From NCBI GenBank assembly GCA_021561035.1, contig CP067346.1, positions 3,255,001-3,319,000 of the forward strand: 64,000 nt of DNA. The letters run 5' to 3'. The notes below the pieces were generated by a model that saw only the letters and a program-made list of their open reading frames with translations, had not been told where the DNA came from and searched no databases. This DNA comes from Clostridioides sp. ES-S-0054-01. GTDB lineage: Bacteria > Bacillota > Clostridia > Peptostreptococcales > Peptostreptococcaceae. Of this stretch, positions 42,443-51,247 are shown one piece after another. The position numbers were made by a program, and so were the translations under genes. Numbering within the stretch: the stretch's first letter is position 1; each line of letters opens with the position of its first letter.

Positions 42443-44944
42443 TTATAAGTCTAATTTAATATTTCTTTGAGCCAATATAAATATAAAACAATTTATAGAC
42501 AATACTACTAAAAATTCTATTAAAATCAATAAATAATTAATATTATAATCTCTCTGTAACAATGAAATTAGTAAGAATCTAAATAGTTCATAAAAAATTG
42601 CTATAAGAATACTTTGGATAATTGATACAATTATCATTTCTAATAAACCTATTTTTATCAATTTTCGTTTACTCATTCCTACTCTATACATAATTTGATA
42701 ATCTAGTACTCTCCTTATAAAAATAATTATTTGAGATGTTAGTATTAGAAGTATACTTGACAATGACACAGCAAATATAATATTCAAAAGTAATGACTTT
42801 TGATCATCAACATATGTTTTCATAGAATAAGCAAAATCATTATAGTCCTCTAAATTAGCATATTTATCATTATGTAATAATTTGCTAAGTAAAGTGTTAT
42901 CTAACTTTTCTTTAAAAAAATATATTACTGGTTGATTTTTAGATAAATCAAGGGTTTTAGGTGAAATATTTTCATTTATATTTATATATCCTAAATCTAC
43001 ACCTTTGTTCAATGATTTTGGACTTAAAAATCCTATTACTTTAAAGTCTATATCCTTTCCATTAATTCTTAACTTTACAGTATCACCTAGTTTATAATCT
43101 ATTAAGTATCTATGAAGATAATTATTTATAATTATACTATTTTCTTTATCATTTTCTTTGAACCAGTTTCCATACTCTAAATCACTTTTTAATATTGTCT
43201 GTTTAGTATTGAATAAATCAACACTTAAGTCATTTAAATCATTCATTACATCTTTTCTATTCTCATATGGAAATTTTTCAATATAATCATTAACAGAAAT
43301 ATTATTTACTGACTCTATACTATCTATTTTAATTGGATAATATTGAAAATAATCTATATCATTTTCGATAAGTTTTTTATCTGTAATTAATTTTCCTTCT
43401 AAAGTTGTTTGATATACAATTGAATTTTTTATACTATTATCAACTTCATAATTGCTAAACATAGCAAAGGTTATTTCAGATATCATAAACAACAACAAAA
43501 CAAATATTATTGTTATTGTTAATAGACTAGAGCTAAAAGCATTGGTTTTACAATCATTATTAAGATATATAAAAGTAATCGAGTATTTTCCTTTAATAAT
43601 TTTTTTAATTAAACATACCATTTTTAATAATGCATATATCAAACTGTATACCAATAAATCTAGTAGTATTAATCCTAAAATAAAAAAAATACCTAGAAAG
43701 GACTTCACATATATTGTAAAAGAAATACTTGTTAAAAATATTACAAGAATTATATCTGGAATAAAGTTAAATTTATATGAAGACAACATACTATTATCTC
43801 TATTTATTCCTTCATAAGGTATTTTTTTAACAAAACTTATAGGAATTAATGAGAATATTGATGTTTCAATTATTATAATAACTATTGAAATGAAAATATT
43901 TTTGATAATACTCAAAATAGAAATATTAAATAGATTAATATGTTGTAAGTTAATATAGAATATAGTTATAGGAATCCCCAAAATAATACCTATTATAATC
44001 CCCTTTATAGTAATTGACATAAGTTCAGTAAATACTAGAAAAGATAAACTTCTTTTTTTAATTCCTAAAGCCTTAAAAGTTGAAAAATCATGTATTCGAT
44101 TTAAAATAAATACAATAAATGTAGAACATAGACAAATTCCAGTGATTAATAATGAAATAGCTCCAATTAAATTTATTGAATCTAATTGCATAGATATTCT
44201 CTTTATTATTGACTGTTCTAGTTCATCAGTTGTTCTAACTTCAAAATGGTTTTTAAATACATTTTTTATTTCATTTTTAATATTTTTCACATTTTCTTTG
44301 TTTATTATATTTATATAAGCCACATTATATTTAGTTTCATTAGGCAAATATACATAACTTTCTCCAACTACCTCTTGGCCAACCTCTGCTTCTTTTTGAG
44401 CTGTACTTAATGAAAACCGTTTTGGTATTATATCACTAACTTTAAAATATGTATCATCATAAACTGAAGAATGTAGTTTTAAAAACACTTTATCTCCTAT
44501 ATTTACATTTAATTTATTAGCTGTTTTTTGGGATAAAACTATATCATTTTCATTTCTTAATTTTAAATATGTATTTTGCATTTTTATATTATTTACTACA
44601 GTCAATTCAGTACTTTCAATCATACCATTTGACAATATATTTGTATTCATACTACTTCCCAACTGAAAATCAATAGATTCTTTATCTTTTAATTCTTCTA
44701 ACTTACCTATTTGTTCACTTGTAAAGTAGTATTTATTATATTCTATATTTTGTATTTTTATATCTCCACCATTTGTTATAGCCATATTTCTCTTAACTTC
44801 ACTTGAATATGTATCCGTTAACACTCTTGTAAAAAGTAATATTGATGTGGCAAATACAATAGATATTATACAAGAGATTTTTAATAATTTATTATTCTTC
44901 AAACTATTCTTACTATATATTTTATAAACTTCATGAAATATCAA
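42443..44944 (-). CDS. FtsX-type ABC permease of the RiPP cluster, 833 aa
   Basis: A long permease with a first membrane span (about residues 22-42), a large extracytoplasmic domain, three spans (about 260-370), further spans around 395-445 and 470-495, a second extracytoplasmic domain and three C-terminal spans (about 715-825). This is the duplicated FtsX/MacB layout. It is the last gene of the cluster, 11 bases after its ATPase. In peptide-antibiotic loci such pairs often give self-protection or help export; which applies is not shown. It differs strongly from the FtsX permease at 2-4.6 kb and is poorer in recognisable motifs. Confidence 0.85.
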   Translation of the reverse strand: MIFHEVYKIYSKNSLKNNKLLKISCIISIVFATSILLFTRVLTDTYSSEVKRNMAITNGGDIKIQNIEYNKYYFTSEQIGKLEELKDKESIDFQLGSSMNTNILSNGMIESTELTVVNNIKMQNTYLKLRNENDIVLSQKTANKLNVNIGDKVFLKLHSSVYDDTYFKVSDIIPKRFSLSTAQKEAEVGQEVVGESYVYLPNETKYNVAYINIINKENVKNIKNEIKNVFKNHFEVRTTDELEQSIIKRISMQLDSINLIGAISLLITGICLCSTFIVFILNRIHDFSTFKALGIKKRSLSFLVFTELMSITIKGIIIGIILGIPITIFYINLQHINLFNISILSIIKNIFISIVIIIIETSIFSLIPISFVKKIPYEGINRDNSMLSSYKFNFIPDIILVIFLTSISFTIYVKSFLGIFFILGLILLDLLVYSLIYALLKMVCLIKKIIKGKYSITFIYLNNDCKTNAFSSSLLTITIIFVLLLFMISEITFAMFSNYEVDNSIKNSIVYQTTLEGKLITDKKLIENDIDYFQYYPIKIDSIESVNNISVNDYIEKFPYENRKDVMNDLNDLSVDLFNTKQTILKSDLEYGNWFKENDKENSIIINNYLHRYLIDYKLGDTVKLRINGKDIDFKVIGFLSPKSLNKGVDLGYININENISPKTLDLSKNQPVIYFFKEKLDNTLLSKLLHNDKYANLEDYNDFAYSMKTYVDDQKSLLLNIIFAVSLSSILLILTSQIIIFIRRVLDYQIMYRVGMSKRKLIKIGLLEMIIVSIIQSILIAIFYELFRFLLISLLQRDYNINYLLILIEFLVVLSINCFIFILAQRNIKLDL

Positions 44945-44955
44945 TGTATCACCAC

Positions 44956-45624
44956 CTATTTTATAATAGTTCCATCTTTAATACTTATAATCCTATCACT
45001 ATATTCTGCCATTTGAATATCATGAGTAACCATTACTATTGTAGTACCATATTCATTGTTTATATTCTTAAACAATTTCATTATAGCATGACTATTAGTA
45101 CTATCTAATGATCCAGTTGGTTCATCAGCAAAGAGTATATTTGGAGAACAAACTAGAGCTCTTGAAATAGCAACTCTTTGCTTCTCACCACCTGATAACT
45201 GTTTAATATTATTTTTTGTTTTGGATGTCAACCCAACCTTTTTAATCATCTTATCTACTATTTTATAATCTTTATTATCAGAAAAAATCAATGGCAATTT
45301 TATATTTTCTTCAACAGACATTGATGTAATTAAGTTAAATGATTGAAATACAATCCCTATCTTTCTATTTCTATATTCAGCAAGTTCATCATCAGTTAAT
45401 TTCGATAAATTCTCACCACAAACTTTCACGTTTCCAGTATAGTTTTTATCAAGACCACTTAATATACTTATTAGAGAGCTTTTCCCACTACCACTAGCAC
45501 CCATTATAGAAACAAATTCTCCTTCTTCTATGTATAAATCTATATTCCTTAGTATAGTAAGTTCTGTGTTTAACAAGTCTACAACTTTAGATAAGTTTGA
45601 AACTTCAATTATCATTTTTTTCAT
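44956..45624 (-). CDS. ABC transporter ATPase (MacB/LolD type) of the RiPP cluster
   Basis: 222 residues from the ATG at 45624 (AAAGGAAA site eight bases before; the longer reading includes this site). Walker A GASGSGKSS, FQSFNL Q-loop, LSGGEKQRVAISRAL signature, Walker B ILFADEP, GSLDSTN D-loop. It pairs with the FtsX permease downstream. 27 bases separate it from the exporter gene upstream. Confidence 0.92.
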   Translation of the reverse strand: MKKMIIEVSNLSKVVDLLNTELTILRNIDLYIEEGEFVSIMGASGSGKSSLISILSGLDKNYTGNVKVCGENLSKLTDDELAEYRNRKIGIVFQSFNLITSMSVEENIKLPLIFSDNKDYKIVDKMIKKVGLTSKTKNNIKQLSGGEKQRVAISRALVCSPNILFADEPTGSLDSTNSHAIMKLFKNINNEYGTTIVMVTHDIQMAEYSDRIISIKDGTIIK

Positions 45625-45651
45625 ACCATTATTTCCTTTCATACAAAACTT

Positions 45652-47370
45652 TTAAGATTGATTATTAATTAAAACAGAGTATATAGGACATCTCTTTAAT
45701 AAAGATTCATGGTCTCCTCTATCAACAATGTGACCATTATCTAAAACATAAATATTGGGTACATTGGTTATAGAAGTAATTCTATGAGAAATTATTATGA
45801 TTGTCTTCTCCTTTGATAACTCATCTAAAAGACACATAATTTCATTTTCATTTTTTCCATCTAAATCAGAAGTTATTTCATCCATTAATAATATCTTAGG
45901 ATCTTTTATTAATGCTCGAGCAATAGCTATTCTTTTCATTTGTCCACCTGATAATTCCTCCAAAATTGTATCAAATCTATCAGGTAGTTCTTCAATAAAT
46001 TTTGCTAAATCTACTTTTTCACAAACTTGATTTATTTTCTCTATCGTAGCATTAATATCTCCATATAATAAATTTTCCTTTATAGTACCGTTAATCATGA
46101 CAGGTCTTTGATGCACTATTGAAATATTCTTCCTTAAGTTATCTAAGTCAACATTTCGAATGTTATTGTTATCAATATATATATCACCATTGTTAGGCAA
46201 ATAAAATTGTTCAATCAATGAAAACAAGGTACTTTTTCCTGCTCCATTTAATCCCACAATAACTGATAATGATTTTGGTTCAAAAATAGCTGTAAAATCA
46301 CTTAATATTTTTTTATTCGTATTCGGATAAGTAAAATGAACTTTATCAAATAATATTCTTCCACTAATTTTGCTAATCATCAAATATCTATTACTATGAT
46401 CTATAGAAATATCAAAGAAGTTAGAAATTCTATCTATTGAGGCAATAACGGTTTGATAAACTAAGTTAATATTTAATATACTTTTGATTCCATCAAAAAA
46501 TGTTGCTAAAAAACCATTAAAGGCGACATACGAACCTATAGTAAATTTATTATATATTATTAACCAAGTCCCATAACCTATAATAATCCATTCTGTTAAT
46601 GAAGAAATAAATAAATTTAAAAAACCTACAATAATATCTAAAACTGCAATTTCCATATTTAATTCCCTATAACGTTTTATATAATTTTTAAATTTTTTGT
46701 ACATAATTTGCTCCATTGTATAAGCTTTCACATCTTTAATTCCATCTAAAGAATTATTAAGAAATGAATACAATTCATCACCTAGCTGTCTTAATAAACT
46801 AGTTTTTATGTTTATTTTCTTTCCACATATTACATAACCCAAAAATCCTATTGGAAATGATATTATTGCTATTATTGTTAATGGTATTGACAAATAAAGT
46901 AGAAAAAATAACGAAACAATAGACTTAATAATTGCAATAACTACTTCTATTATTTTAACCACAAAAAAATTAGATATGGTTTCACTATCTCCTTCAATTA
47001 GTGATATAATATGTCCTGATCCTAACATATTGAAATCAATTATAGATAACTCTATGCTCTTTTTATAAATATCAGCTTTTATATCTTGATTGATTCTAAA
47101 TATTAACCACTTAGTTAAATAAGTTTCAATAATACTAAAGAAAGAATTTATCATAAAAATAATAAATAGAAAACAAATTATTTTGACAATACCATCAAAC
47201 TTTCCTTCTGTTACATAATTTATAATCTTACCTAGAAAATAAATAGGAAAAAGATCTGCTACATTACTTAATATTGTGGCTAAATATAAAAATATAAATC
47301 TTAACTTATAAGGCTTTATGTATTTTATAAATATTTTATAATTTTTAATTTTCTTAATTTCAGAGACCAT
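45652..47370 (-). CDS. ABC exporter (fused membrane and ATPase domains), no peptidase domain
   Basis: 572 residues: six membrane spans (about 20-310) then an ATPase domain (about 345-565) with Walker A VGLNGAGKST, signature ELSGGQMKRIAIARAL, Walker B ILLMDEITSDLD and H-loop IIIISHR. This is the half-transporter layout used for peptides, lipids or drugs. The C39 leader peptidase common in bacteriocin exporters is absent: the protein starts directly with the membrane part. As it follows two cysteine-rich precursor genes, it likely exports the modified peptides; leader removal must come from elsewhere or not occur. Confidence 0.9.
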   Translation of the reverse strand: MVSEIKKIKNYKIFIKYIKPYKLRFIFLYLATILSNVADLFPIYFLGKIINYVTEGKFDGIVKIICFLFIIFMINSFFSIIETYLTKWLIFRINQDIKADIYKKSIELSIIDFNMLGSGHIISLIEGDSETISNFFVVKIIEVVIAIIKSIVSLFFLLYLSIPLTIIAIISFPIGFLGYVICGKKINIKTSLLRQLGDELYSFLNNSLDGIKDVKAYTMEQIMYKKFKNYIKRYRELNMEIAVLDIIVGFLNLFISSLTEWIIIGYGTWLIIYNKFTIGSYVAFNGFLATFFDGIKSILNINLVYQTVIASIDRISNFFDISIDHSNRYLMISKISGRILFDKVHFTYPNTNKKILSDFTAIFEPKSLSVIVGLNGAGKSTLFSLIEQFYLPNNGDIYIDNNNIRNVDLDNLRKNISIVHQRPVMINGTIKENLLYGDINATIEKINQVCEKVDLAKFIEELPDRFDTILEELSGGQMKRIAIARALIKDPKILLMDEITSDLDGKNENEIMCLLDELSKEKTIIIISHRITSITNVPNIYVLDNGHIVDRGDHESLLKRCPIYSVLINNQS

Positions 47371-47407
47371 ATATTTTCACCTCTAAGTAACATTTTTATA
47401 ACTTTGA

Positions 47408-47448
47408 AAAACTCCATGCTATGAATCTTCATAAAACATGGAGCTTTT
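47408..47448 (-). terminator. Terminator between precursor peptides and exporter
   Basis: AAAAGCTCCATG / CATGGAGTTTT stem with TTTTTC on the minus strand, 87 bases after the second peptide and 38 before the exporter. Partial readthrough would give more precursor than transporter mRNA. Confidence 0.8.
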
Positions 47449-47534
47449 TAAGTACTGTAATTTTATTAGACACATTGCTAAATTTAAAAGTATATTAAAA
47501 TTAGAATGCATAAGGTTATAAACATGTTTTGTTT

Positions 47535-47663
47535 TTATCTAGTGCCTACACATCCGTGACAACCTAGTATACAAGTTCCTTTACAACTCGCAACACAATT
47601 ACCCTTACATGGACACCATCTTGGATTTATGTTATCATTAACTATCTTACTGTCAAGCTTCAT
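47535..47663 (-). CDS. Cysteine-rich RiPP precursor peptide B, 42 aa
   Basis: Found by hand translation. It begins MKLDSKIVNDNINPRWCPCK, the same start pattern as peptide A, then runs GNCVASCKGTCILGCHGC and ends VGTR. Seven cysteines lie at 17, 19, 23, 27, 31, 35 and 38: from C19 to C35 they are exactly four residues apart, a CXXX repeat. The AAGGGGAG site nine bases before ATG is strong. The first 15 residues serve as a short leader and the cysteine-rich rest as core (inference). Radical SAM modification of CXXX peptides is the likely fate; the final structure is unknown. Confidence 0.85.
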   Translation of the reverse strand: MKLDSKIVNDNINPRWCPCKGNCVASCKGTCILGCHGCVGTR

Positions 47664-47706
47664 ATTTTAACACTCCCCTTTATACAAGTTTTATTAAAAT
47701 AAACAA

Positions 47707-47862
47707 TTATGGTTGAATAAGTACTTTTCCTTTACAACCTCCTTCACATGAACCCAAGCATCCTGTACATTTTTTCATGCAAGAAAACTGACAACCTGCA
47801 TTTTTACATGGACACCATCTTGGGTCAACTGAAGTTTCAATATTCTTTGAATCTAATTTCAT
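47707..47862 (-). CDS. Cysteine-rich RiPP precursor peptide A, 51 aa
   Basis: Found by hand translation. It opens MKLDSKNIETSVDPRWCPCK, continues NAGCQFSCMKKCTGCLGSC and EGGCKGK, and ends VLIQP. Eight cysteines are at 17, 19, 24, 28, 32, 35, 39 and 43, mostly four apart. The segment MKLDSK...PRWCPCK is shared with peptide B 43 bases downstream, marking them as paralogous precursors with a conserved leader and variable core. AGAGGGGG precedes the ATG. Transcribed right after the accessory protein and radical SAM genes, so expected to be their substrate. Confidence 0.85.
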   Translation of the reverse strand: MKLDSKNIETSVDPRWCPCKNAGCQFSCMKKCTGCLGSCEGGCKGKVLIQP

Positions 47863-47912
47863 ATAATATCCCCCTCTTTCTTTTTATATTTGTTTAATAT
47901 ACTTCATATTAT

Positions 47913-48248
47913 CTATATATTTTCACATTTATAACCTTCATCAGAAAACATTTGATCTTCATCAAACTCATTTAAATAGATACTACAATCAGAGAAATTA
48001 AGAGTATATTTATTAGCTAATTCTAAATTAAGATTGTACTTTTTGATTAACATTTCCCAATATAAAGTATATTTATGATTTGCTTCTTTGATATCTTCAG
48101 TTATCTGTTTATATAAATCACTGTTCTCTTTATAAAGATTATTTTCTTCAGTCAATGTAATCATAAGATTCCTTAAAGTATTAATTTCTTCAACTATATT
48201 TATTAAAGTTTCGTTATCTTCTTTAGAAATAGTTGTTATTAAATTCAT
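47913..48248 (-). CDS. Small accessory protein of the RiPP cluster, 111 aa
   Basis: An acidic, mostly helical, soluble protein (EETLINIVEEINTLRNL then TEENNLYKENSDLYKQI, coiled-coil-like) with two cysteines near the end (SDCSIY and YKCENI). I do not recognise its family from the sequence. By position, between the radical SAM gene and the two precursors, and by size it fits the CXXX-repeat peptide modification system protein that accompanies such maturases in TIGRFAM-type descriptions (recalled, not checked). It may bind the leader or act as a partner of the maturase. AGGGGG precedes the ATG. Confidence 0.65.
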   Translation of the reverse strand: MNLITTISKEDNETLINIVEEINTLRNLMITLTEENNLYKENSDLYKQITEDIKEANHKYTLYWEMLIKKYNLNLELANKYTLNFSDCSIYLNEFDEDQMFSDEGYKCENI

Positions 48249-48269
48249 TTTCTATATCCCCCTAAGTTT

Positions 48270-50423
48270 TTATTTTATGCTTGCATATGGATTAACATCT
48301 AATTCTCCAAGAATAAGTTCAATTGGATCAGAATAATCTAATGGTTTAATATCTTCCTCTAAATCTATAGGTAATTTATAATCTTTTATAAGTCTTTGTA
48401 GTATCATAGAGGTATTTCTTTCAATGTGGCTTTTTTCGCACTGCTTATGTCCAGGTATATTGTACTCTCCAGTACAGTTTATATTATGATATACACATCT
48501 ATTGCACTGATATGCATCACAAGCTAAGCAGACAGGAGAGTGATCCATATCACAATTAAATAATTTATCTTCTGTTATTCCTTCATCTATATTACCTATA
48601 AAATCTTCTGGATTATTAAAATAAAATGCTGGGCAAATATAAATATTCCCATTTGGAGCAATAGCATAATTATTCTCTCCACATTCACAATTGTCCATTT
48701 TATTCAAAAATATTCTATCTGTAATAACATTAACCTCTTTATATTGCTTTCGCTCATAAAGCTTGATTAATAAATCTTTAATTTTAAAAAGTTCACCTTC
48801 ATATAGTTTTAAGTCGATCTCATTAATATTACCTTTGAAAACTAAGTTAATTCTTTTTGACTTTTCCAATAATTTTTTAATGCTAATATATATTTGATTA
48901 ATTTGGGAAGAATAAATATTAAGAATGCAATTCCTTCCACCAATATATTCATCAATATCCTCTATATTTAAACATACAATTTCATTTGTATTTTTATATG
49001 TTGGCTTGATTTTTAAATCCCTTATTTCAATTCTTGATAATACCGAAAAACTATCTAAGTCAATAATATTCTCTTGGGTTTTTGAATTCAAAATAATTGG
49101 TTTGAAAAAATTCTTTTCACAGTAATTCAATGCCTTTTTTAACAATTCTTTGCTCATAATATTTTCTGAATTTGATTTACTAGAGTAGCTACAATGTTCT
49201 ACAGAGTCATCAGAAAGTATAAAATACATATTTTTCTTGAACTTTGGTTCAATCTTTCTGCGAATATTATGTTCTCTTTTTAACCTATCCCAGTAATAGT
49301 TATTTCCTCTAATTCTTGCCTTATGCATCTTACATATGTATGTAGCTCTATTATAAATTGATGAATTATCTGCACAATCATAATTAGAACCTTGGCACCA
49401 AGCACATCCTGATGCCACTTCACATTTTATACACTCTTCTTTGCTTATATTTTCAGTTGATAGGGCTAAAAATGGTCTAACTTTATCTAATATAATTCCT
49501 TCATTAACATTTCCTATTGATCTACCACATTTGTCATTTAATGAAAAATCAGAAAATCTTAAGCAAGGATAAAAATCTCCATTAGCATCAATAGCTAACA
49601 TCCTTCCAGTTCCACAAAAATTAGATTTTAGATTAAAATCAGTTATTGGACCACCTAAATTTTCATCAAATAATGTGCAATTCACCTCATTCCAAAGTTT
49701 ATTATCTATTACATAATCTGCTAAAGATATTAATTGATTTTCAAATACTTTATCATCTCCATCTTTCCATACATCTTCATAAACTACATTAGCTGGCACA
49801 TCTTTTAAACCTGAATTCCATAAGTGAATTATACTTTCTTTCAAATATATCAAATCTTCACTTCCAAAGGTTACTTTTGTAGTTGAGTCTGGCATATCTG
49901 ATAACCATTTGGGTATGTTTTTGAATACATCATTGTATGAACCTCTACCGTCTTCATATATTCTATGTAAATTATGTTTTCTCTCAGTTCCATCAATAGT
50001 CATACTTATAGAAAGTTTATCTTTATTTTTCCTAATATATTTACTAACCAGGGGTTGATTATAAAGCGTACCATTAGTTCCAATATTAAATCTATAATCG
50101 TTTAACCACTTATGTTTCTTTCGATAAGATTGAATCTTAATATAGTCACTAATTTTATCAATTAACTCAATCTCTAGAAGAGGTTCTCCACCAATAAAAT
50201 CCCATATTACAGCTGGAGCATCATACAATTCCTCATTATCCAATATATAATCGACACTTTTTTTTGCTATCTCAAATGACATACGTTTTTTATTATTTTT
50301 ATGAACTTCATAGCAATAACTACAACGTAAATTACAATCTTCAGTTACAATAAATGTAACTTCATATGCCTTTCCTTCCTTCCATTGCTCATTTCCACAT
50401 CCCATTAAATAATTTTTAGACAT
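48270..50423 (-). CDS. Radical SAM/SPASM peptide maturase, fused double protein, 717 aa
   Basis: The N-terminal part has the radical SAM cluster C30-x3-C34-x2-C37 (EDCNLRCSYCYE) and the GGEPLL motif at 79-84. A SPASM-type domain follows with C270, C287, C299, C331, C334, C340, C343, C350 and C364, which would hold auxiliary iron-sulfur clusters. A second section (about 395-717) lacks CxxxCxxC but ends in a second SPASM-like set: C579, C581, C597, C624, C632, C635, C640, C643, C650, C662, with IAPNGNIYICPAF mirroring IDANGDFYPCLRF of the first. So it appears to be two maturase units in one chain. SAM-derived radicals would form thioether or similar links on the cysteine-rich peptides encoded downstream. 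First gene of the cluster. Confidence 0.88.
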   Translation of the reverse strand: MSKNYLMGCGNEQWKEGKAYEVTFIVTEDCNLRCSYCYEVHKNNKKRMSFEIAKKSVDYILDNEELYDAPAVIWDFIGGEPLLEIELIDKISDYIKIQSYRKKHKWLNDYRFNIGTNGTLYNQPLVSKYIRKNKDKLSISMTIDGTERKHNLHRIYEDGRGSYNDVFKNIPKWLSDMPDSTTKVTFGSEDLIYLKESIIHLWNSGLKDVPANVVYEDVWKDGDDKVFENQLISLADYVIDNKLWNEVNCTLFDENLGGPITDFNLKSNFCGTGRMLAIDANGDFYPCLRFSDFSLNDKCGRSIGNVNEGIILDKVRPFLALSTENISKEECIKCEVASGCAWCQGSNYDCADNSSIYNRATYICKMHKARIRGNNYYWDRLKREHNIRRKIEPKFKKNMYFILSDDSVEHCSYSSKSNSENIMSKELLKKALNYCEKNFFKPIILNSKTQENIIDLDSFSVLSRIEIRDLKIKPTYKNTNEIVCLNIEDIDEYIGGRNCILNIYSSQINQIYISIKKLLEKSKRINLVFKGNINEIDLKLYEGELFKIKDLLIKLYERKQYKEVNVITDRIFLNKMDNCECGENNYAIAPNGNIYICPAFYFNNPEDFIGNIDEGITEDKLFNCDMDHSPVCLACDAYQCNRCVYHNINCTGEYNIPGHKQCEKSHIERNTSMILQRLIKDYKLPIDLEEDIKPLDYSDPIELILGELDVNPYASIK

Positions 50424-50737
50424 ACAATTTTCTCCTAATTCTTTAGATTATCATATGATTTTTGTTAAACTCATTCCTAGGATAACACTACTTAATTATT
50501 TTTTACGATATTTTAAATTATTAATAATATTATTCGTTAAATTTAACAGATTGATTTAAATCATTTTTTATATTATTGTCTATTATCGATAATTTTGCTA
50601 CAATTGATCATTTAAAAGTAACAGCTTAAATAAAAACTAAAATAGTCCAAATGCATAAAACCTTATAAAATTTATTGATGATTCATAGTAAACATACTTT
50701 ATTCTTACATAAATTTGTATTATCATGCGTTAATGTA
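50424..50737 (-). other. Long untranslated leader of the RiPP operon
   Basis: About 300 AT-rich bases between the promoter and the radical SAM gene. It holds a 12-base palindrome GTTAAATTTAAC (50536-50547) and a possible 14-codon reading frame (MHLDYFSFYLSCYF) after a weak AAGG. No known riboswitch was recognised. Whether the mini-frame is real is unclear. Confidence 0.35.
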
Positions 50738-50766
50738 ATCATATAATACCAATGCATTTATGTCAA
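50738..50766 (-). promoter_or_regulatory. Promoter of the RiPP operon
   Basis: Minus-strand TTGACA (50766-50761), 17-base spacer, TATGAT (50743-50738): a good vegetative-type promoter and the only strong one seen before the radical SAM gene. Confidence 0.65.
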
Positions 50767-50862
50767 TATAATTCCATAATTTTTATTATATCTAATTATT
50801 TTCACTAAATTCTTACTTTGAATTTCTAAAATGACTTTAAATTTTACTAATAAATACAAATT

Positions 50863-50915
50863 AAAAATAAGTGTAAATGTTTAGGCACTCTGCTCTAACA
50901 ATTACACTTATTTTT
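50863..50915 (-). terminator. Terminator after the BlaRI-like operon
   Basis: AAATAAGTGTAA / TTTACACTTATTT with further inner pairing (TTGTTAG... / ...CTAAACA), then TTTTTAA on the minus strand; it separates this operon from the RiPP promoter. Confidence 0.8.
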
Positions 50916-50995
50916 ACATAAAAACCCTTATTGGTATTTATTATATGTTAATCTCTTTTTACATAATTTTAAAATCAATACATTCTATAAATCAT

Positions 50996-51235
50996 CTACA
51001 CGTTAATCCAATTAGTTTTCCAATATCCATATGTAATTGACCAAAGACGTTTTTGCTTTTTACCATTATGGATTCTATAATACCATTTAAGCTGTTCTGC
51101 TTTTGTATCTACAGACTTATAAGAATCTGTTTTAATGGCAATACCTACTTCACTAGCATAAACCATATCTGTTCCAGCTACACACATAATTACCAGTAGT
51201 AATCCAAAAATGCCTTTTTTCATAGTACTTTTCAT
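50996..51235 (-). CDS. Small secreted protein of unknown function, 79 aa
   Basis: A clear signal peptide (KK, then GIFGLLLVIMCVAGTDMV, cleavage probably after VYA at residue 27) leaves a mature peptide of about 52 residues ending in WYYRIHNGKKQKRLWSITYG and YWKTNW, a basic, aromatic-rich tail. I do not recognise the family. AAGGAGG precedes the ATG. It is the last gene of an operon with a BlaR1-like sensor protease and a BlaI-like repressor, so its secretion is probably induced by cell-wall stress or another extracellular signal. A role as an effector, antimicrobial or envelope-protective peptide is possible. Confidence 0.8.
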   Translation of the reverse strand: MKSTMKKGIFGLLLVIMCVAGTDMVYASEVGIAIKTDSYKSVDTKAEQLKWYYRIHNGKKQKRLWSITYGYWKTNWINV

Positions 51236-51247
51236 ATTATAACCTCC

